A stretch of 34,036 nucleotides of DNA, taken from NCBI GenBank assembly GCA_048497495.1, contig JAFHCF010000262.1:1-34036 (forward strand). Direction: 5' to 3'. The translations under genes and the position numbers were made by a program. Position 1 is the stretch's first letter; each line of letters opens with the position of its first letter. This document shows, in pieces, positions 30,251 through 34,036 of this stretch. The stretch comes from JAFHCF01 sp048497495. GTDB taxonomy: Bacteria; Pseudomonadota; Alphaproteobacteria; Rhizobiales; Ancalomicrobiaceae. The notes under the pieces are model-generated. The model was not told the origin of the DNA and searched no databases. It saw only the letters and a list, made by a program, of their open reading frames with translations.

Positions 30251-32094
30251 GCGCGCCCGGCTTCGATCCCATGGCCCTGACCATGCCGCAGATCCTGGCG
30301 CACCACGCGCGGACGCGGACGAGCGCCCTGGCGCTGCGCGAGAAGGACCGCGGCCTGTGGCGGCGGACCACGTGGGGCGACTATTTCGAGCGCGTCCGCG
30401 CCTTCGCCATCGGCCTGACCGCTCTCGGCTTCCGTCCCGGCGATCGCCTGGCCATCGCCGGCGACGACAGCCCGGAGTGGTTCTGCGCCGATCTCGCCGC
30501 CCAGATGGCCGGCGGCGCCTGTCTCGGCATCTATCCGACCAATCCCTGGCCCGAGTTGCAATACATCCTGCGCCATTCCAAGGCGCGCTTCGTCGTCTGC
30601 GGCGATCAGGAACAGACCGACAAGGTCCTCGCCGCCCGCGCCCACGGCGACGGCCTGCCCGATCTGGAGACGATCGTCTGCGTCGACATGAAGGGCATGC
30701 GCCACTACGACCGCTCCGGCCTCCTCGCCTTCGCCGAGGTCGAGGAGACGGGTCGGCGCGACGAGGCGCGGCTCGGACCCGAGGTCGACCGGCTGCTGGC
30801 GGCGGGCCGGCCCGACGACGTGGCGATCATCGTCTATACCTCCGGCACCACCGGCATGCCCAAGGGCGCGATGCTCAGCCATCGCAACATGCTGGCCTCG
30901 GCGTCGAAGGTTGTCGGCACGCTCGGGCTGACCGCCGAGACCTGGTCGGTGCTGTGCTACCTGCCGCTCTGCCACGTCGCCGAGCGCAGCTTCTCCATGG
31001 TGATGCAGCTGGTCACCGGCTGCACCGTGAACTTCGCCGAGTCGGTCGACACCGTCGTCGCCAACCTGCGCGAGATCGCGCCAAAGGGCTTCCTCGGCGT
31101 GCCGCGCATCTGGGAGAAGATGCGGCAGACGGTGGTGAACCGCTCCAAGGACGCCACCCGCTTCCAGCAGTGGTTCCTCGCCCGCTGCCTCGAGCGCGGC
31201 CGGCCGATCGCCGAGCGGCGTCTCGCCAACGGCGGCGCCTTCGCCTCACTCGCCGATCGCCTCGCCCACTTCGTTCTCTGGGTCGTCTGTTTTCGCTCGC
31301 TGAAGCGCTTCCTCGGCCTCGATCGGGTGAAGAACGGCTTCTGCGGTGGCGCGCCGGTATCGCCGGAAGTGCTGCTCTTCTTCTGGATCCTCGGCGTGCC
31401 GCTCTACCAGATCTACGGCATGACCGAATGCGCCGGCGTCTCCCACATGCAGCAGCCCGGCGCGACGCTGTCGGGCTGCTCCGGCCTCCCCATCCCCGGC
31501 CTCGAGCAGACGCTCGCCGACGACGGCGAATTGCTGATCGCCGGGCCGAGCATCTTCCTCGGCTATCTCTTCGACGAGGAGGCCTCGGCCCGGGCGCTTC
31601 ATGGCGGCTTCCTCCACACCGGCGACATCGTCGGCTTCGAGGCGAACGGCGAAGTGCGGGTCCACGACCGCAAGAAGGACATCCTGATCACCTCGGGCGG
31701 CAAGAACATCACCCCGTCGCTGATCGAGAACGCATTGAAGGACAGCCCCTACGTCCGCGAGGCGATCCTGCTCGGCGACGGCCGCAACTTCCTCTCCGCC
31801 CTGATCCAGATCGACTTCGAGGCGACCGGCAAATGGGCGCAGGAGAAGAAGATCGCCTACACCACCTATCGCACGCTGGCCGAAAACGACGACGTCCGCG
31901 ACCTCGTCGCCGGCGAGGTGCGGCGGGTCAACGACCGCTTCGCCCGGGTCGAGAACGTCCGCGAGTTCCTGATCCTCGGCAAGGAACTCGACCACGACGA
32001 CGGCGAGCTGACCGCCACGATGAAGGTGCGCCGCCGCATCATCGAGGAGAAGTTCAAGGACGAGATCACGCGGATCTACGGGAGGACGGCCTGA
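30247..32094 (+). CDS. long-chain-type acyl-CoA synthetase (AMP-forming)
   Basis: This 615-residue adenylate-forming enzyme has the P-loop YTSGTTGMPKGAMLSH at about 197-212 and the A5-type YGMTECAGVSH. It also has HTGDIVGF and the hinge VHDRKKDILITSGGKNITPS, followed by the C-terminal domain. The length and the GGKNI.PS..E motif are those of the long-chain/bubblegum-like (FadD15) group. It is translationally coupled to livG (ATGA) and to livH (TGATG). A ligase embedded in a liv transport operon is a recurring alphaproteobacterial layout and suggests vectorial import, with the acid trapped as CoA thioester on entry. Together with the smaller synthetase at 25951-27483, the region has two activation enzymes, possibly for long and shortened chains. 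Confidence 0.94.
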   Translation: MSAPGFDPMALTMPQILAHHARTRTSALALREKDRGLWRRTTWGDYFERVRAFAIGLTALGFRPGDRLAIAGDDSPEWFCADLAAQMAGGACLGIYPTNPWPELQYILRHSKARFVVCGDQEQTDKVLAARAHGDGLPDLETIVCVDMKGMRHYDRSGLLAFAEVEETGRRDEARLGPEVDRLLAAGRPDDVAIIVYTSGTTGMPKGAMLSHRNMLASASKVVGTLGLTAETWSVLCYLPLCHVAERSFSMVMQLVTGCTVNFAESVDTVVANLREIAPKGFLGVPRIWEKMRQTVVNRSKDATRFQQWFLARCLERGRPIAERRLANGGAFASLADRLAHFVLWVVCFRSLKRFLGLDRVKNGFCGGAPVSPEVLLFFWILGVPLYQIYGMTECAGVSHMQQPGATLSGCSGLPIPGLEQTLADDGELLIAGPSIFLGYLFDEEASARALHGGFLHTGDIVGFEANGEVRVHDRKKDILITSGGKNITPSLIENALKDSPYVREAILLGDGRNFLSALIQIDFEATGKWAQEKKIAYTTYRTLAENDDVRDLVAGEVRRVNDRFARVENVREFLILGKELDHDDGELTATMKVRRRIIEEKFKDEITRIYGRTA

Positions 32095-32966
32095 TGGATT
32101 TCCTCTTCCTGCTGCTCTCCACCGGCCTCGTCACCGGCGCGGCTTATGGGCTGATCGCCATGGGCTTCGCGCTGGTCTACAAGGCGACCGGCGTCGTCAA
32201 CTTCGCCCAGGGCGAGCTGGTGATGCTGACCGCCTACGTCTCCTTCTCGATCGCCGATCGCACCGGGCTCTCGTTCCTGCCGCTGATGGCGGCGACGATC
32301 CCGGTCTCGATGCTGATCGGCCTGACGCTCGAGCGCATCTTCATCCGTCCGATGCTCGGCGAGCCGACCTTCGCCATCGTCATGGTCACGGTCGGCCTCG
32401 CCGTCATCCTGCGCGGCGTCACCATCATGATCTGGGGGCCGGACCCGGCGACCTTCCCCATCGGCCTGCCGACCGAGGTCGTGCGCATCGGCGCGGTGCC
32501 CTTCTATCCGGCGCAACTGGCGCTCATCGCCTGCATGGCGCTGGTCACGCTGATCGCCTGGGCCTTCCTGCGCTTCAGCCGCATCGGCGTCGCCATGCGG
32601 GCGGTGGCGGCCAACGAGACGGCGGCGCTGCTCGCCGGCATTTCGGTGAGCCGCATCCACGCCTTCGCCTGGATGTTCTCCGCCGCCATCGCCTCGGTCG
32701 CCGGCGTCCTCTTCGCCGCCAACTTCAAGCTCGCCCCCGACATGTGGTTCCAGGGCATGAAGGCCTTCCCGGCGGTGATCCTCGGCGGCCTCGACTCGGT
32801 GATCGGCGCGGCGCTGGGTGGCCTCGTCATCGGCGTCGTCGAGAACCTCTTCCAGGGCTATGTCGGCCAGGGCCTGCGCGAGATCTCGGGGTTCGTCGTC
32901 ATCGTCGTCGTGCTGATGGTCCGGCCCTACGGCCTCTTCGGCAGTCGTCAAATCGAGCGGGTGTGA
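32094..32966 (+). CDS. livH: branched-chain amino acid-type ABC transporter permease (LivH-like)
   Basis: This 290-residue inner-membrane permease has about eight hydrophobic helices. Family hallmarks are GAAYGLIAMGFALVYKATGVVNFAQGE near the N terminus, RIGVAMRAVAANETAALLAGI in the cytoplasmic coupling loop and AVILGGLDSVIGAALGGLVIG near the C terminus. ATG 32094 shares a base with the ligase stop (TGATG) and has GGGAGGA upstream. It forms the translocation path with LivM. Confidence 0.95.
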   Translation: MDFLFLLLSTGLVTGAAYGLIAMGFALVYKATGVVNFAQGELVMLTAYVSFSIADRTGLSFLPLMAATIPVSMLIGLTLERIFIRPMLGEPTFAIVMVTVGLAVILRGVTIMIWGPDPATFPIGLPTEVVRIGAVPFYPAQLALIACMALVTLIAWAFLRFSRIGVAMRAVAANETAALLAGISVSRIHAFAWMFSAAIASVAGVLFAANFKLAPDMWFQGMKAFPAVILGGLDSVIGAALGGLVIGVVENLFQGYVGQGLREISGFVVIVVVLMVRPYGLFGSRQIERV

Positions 32967-32968
32967 GC

Positions 32969-34015
32969 ATGCGGACCGGACACTTCAAGGAACGCCACGG
33001 CCAATATGTCGCGCTCACCGACAACCCGACGGTATGGGCCTGGGTCGCGATCCTGATCGCCGGCCTCCTCGCCGTTCCCCTCGCCGTCGGTCCCTACGCC
33101 CTGACGCTGATGGTCTCGGCGCTGATCGCGGTGGTCGGCGCCGTCGGCCTCAACGTGCTCACCGGCACCACCGGCCTGATCTCGCTCGGCCAGGCCGGGT
33201 TCCTCGCGGTCGGCGCCTACACCAACGGCGTGCTGCTGGTCGATCATCATTGGCCGGTGTGGGCGACGCTGCCGGCCTCCGGCGCCGTGGCGGCGGCGAT
33301 CTCGATCGTCGTCGGCGTGCCGTCGCTGCGCCTGAAGGGGCTCTATCTGGCGATCACCACCCTCGCCTTCTCCTTCATCATCAACCACGTCATCCTCTAC
33401 GCCGAGGGCCTGACCCACGGGCCGAACGGCATCTTCGTCAACGGCGCCGTGATCTTCGGCGTCGATGTCCAGCGCGGGCCGCCGCTCTATTACCTGGTGC
33501 TCGGCGTGACGGTTCTGGCGGTGCTCGCCGCCCTCAACCTGTCGCGCAGCCGCATCGGCCGCGCCTGGATGGCGATCCGCGACCACGACATCGCCGCCCG
33601 GGTGATGGGCATCGATCTGGTGCGCTACAAGCTCCTCGCCTTCGTCATCTCGTCCTTCATCGTCGGCGTGGCGGGGGCGCTGATCTCGCTGCAGATCCGC
33701 TTCGTCAACATCGACGTCTTCGCCCTCATCCTGTCGATCGAGGCGCTCGCCTTCCTCACCCTCGGCGGTCTCGGATCGATCTCCGGCGCCATCCTCGGCG
33801 CGGTCTTCCTGTCGTTCCTGCCGGAGGCGATCCGCCTCGTCTTCACCCTCTTCGGCAGCTCCGACTCGACCCTCTACACCACCTACGTCTTCGAGATCCG
33901 CGGCATCGCCTACGGGGTGGTGATCGTGGTCTTCCTGCGCTGGCTGCCCGACGGGTTGATCGGACTGTGGCGCGACACCCGCAAGTACTGGAGCAACTGG
34001 CCCCTGGCCTACTGA
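32969..34015 (+). CDS. livM: branched-chain amino acid-type ABC transporter permease (LivM-like)
   Basis: This 348-residue permease starts at ATG 32969, two bases after the livH stop. It shows the LivM hallmarks NVLTGTTGLISLGQAGFLAVGAY, LRLKGLYLAITTLAFS, SRIGRAWMAIRDHDIAARVMGI (coupling helix) and TLGGLGSISGAILGA. The C-terminal tail is basic and aromatic. A hydrophilic N-terminal stretch of about 20 residues precedes the first helix. The operon probably continues beyond the window, where a binding-protein gene would be expected. Confidence 0.95.
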   Translation: MRTGHFKERHGQYVALTDNPTVWAWVAILIAGLLAVPLAVGPYALTLMVSALIAVVGAVGLNVLTGTTGLISLGQAGFLAVGAYTNGVLLVDHHWPVWATLPASGAVAAAISIVVGVPSLRLKGLYLAITTLAFSFIINHVILYAEGLTHGPNGIFVNGAVIFGVDVQRGPPLYYLVLGVTVLAVLAALNLSRSRIGRAWMAIRDHDIAARVMGIDLVRYKLLAFVISSFIVGVAGALISLQIRFVNIDVFALILSIEALAFLTLGGLGSISGAILGAVFLSFLPEAIRLVFTLFGSSDSTLYTTYVFEIRGIAYGVVIVVFLRWLPDGLIGLWRDTRKYWSNWPLAY

Positions 34016-34036
34016 TCCCGCGAGCCGCGTCGGCCC

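Overview
The window is about 34 kb of very GC-rich, densely coding DNA. Gene content, codon use and operon style suggest an alphaproteobacterium: a pxpBCA-type 5-oxoprolinase operon, LivFGHM-type transporters, an AtuA/acyl-CoA carboxylase operon, and many ATGA/GTGA overlaps. Order and genus cannot be fixed from the sequence. I saw no rRNA, tRNA, CRISPR array, insertion sequence or phage gene.

Left end (1-4236, + strand): seven closely packed genes of unusual composition. In order they are a truncated Pro/Ala-rich repeat protein, three exported low-complexity proteins (the second and third are Gly/Trp/Tyr-rich and resemble sulfur-globule envelope proteins), a membrane-anchored TPR protein, a ParA/MinD-type ATPase with a basic N-terminal extension, and a single-pass membrane coiled-coil protein with a Met/Gly/Asn-rich tail. 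Two intergenic hairpins in this cluster are near copies of each other and differ by a compensatory base-pair change. This is my best candidate for an undescribed system: an exported granule or surface assembly placed or organised by a ParA ATPase. The function is inference.

4245-10365: pxpC-pxpB-pxpA (5-oxoproline to glutamate) on the minus strand. A LysR-type regulator is divergent from them, followed by an alpha/beta hydrolase, a YciI-like protein and a branched-chain-amino-acid-type periplasmic binding protein. 10678-14121: a methyl-accepting chemotaxis protein behind a hairpin-rich leader, then a cidA-cidB (LrgA/LrgB) pair.

14137-28357: a catabolic region resembling the acyclic-terpene (atu) and leucine (liu) acyl-CoA carboxylase clusters. 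The leftward operon runs crotonase, AtuA-like protein, biotin carboxylase, separate biotin carrier protein, carboxyltransferase, DsbA/HCCA-isomerase-like protein, transglutaminase-like protein and thiolase. Divergent from it are an isovaleryl/citronellyl-CoA-dehydrogenase-like enzyme and a short-chain dehydrogenase with a degenerate active site. Next come a TetR regulator, an acyl-CoA synthetase and a second crotonase, all leftward. The expected chemistry is CoA activation, alpha-beta dehydrogenation, carboxylation, hydration and thiolysis of a branched or isoprenoid acid.

28552-34015: a rightward transport operon, livF-livG-acyl-CoA synthetase-livH-livM. Its promoter region carries an 18-bp palindromic site almost identical to one in the divergent promoter region near 22.9 kb. 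This suggests one repressor, probably the TetR protein encoded at 25.2-25.9 kb, controls both uptake and degradation.
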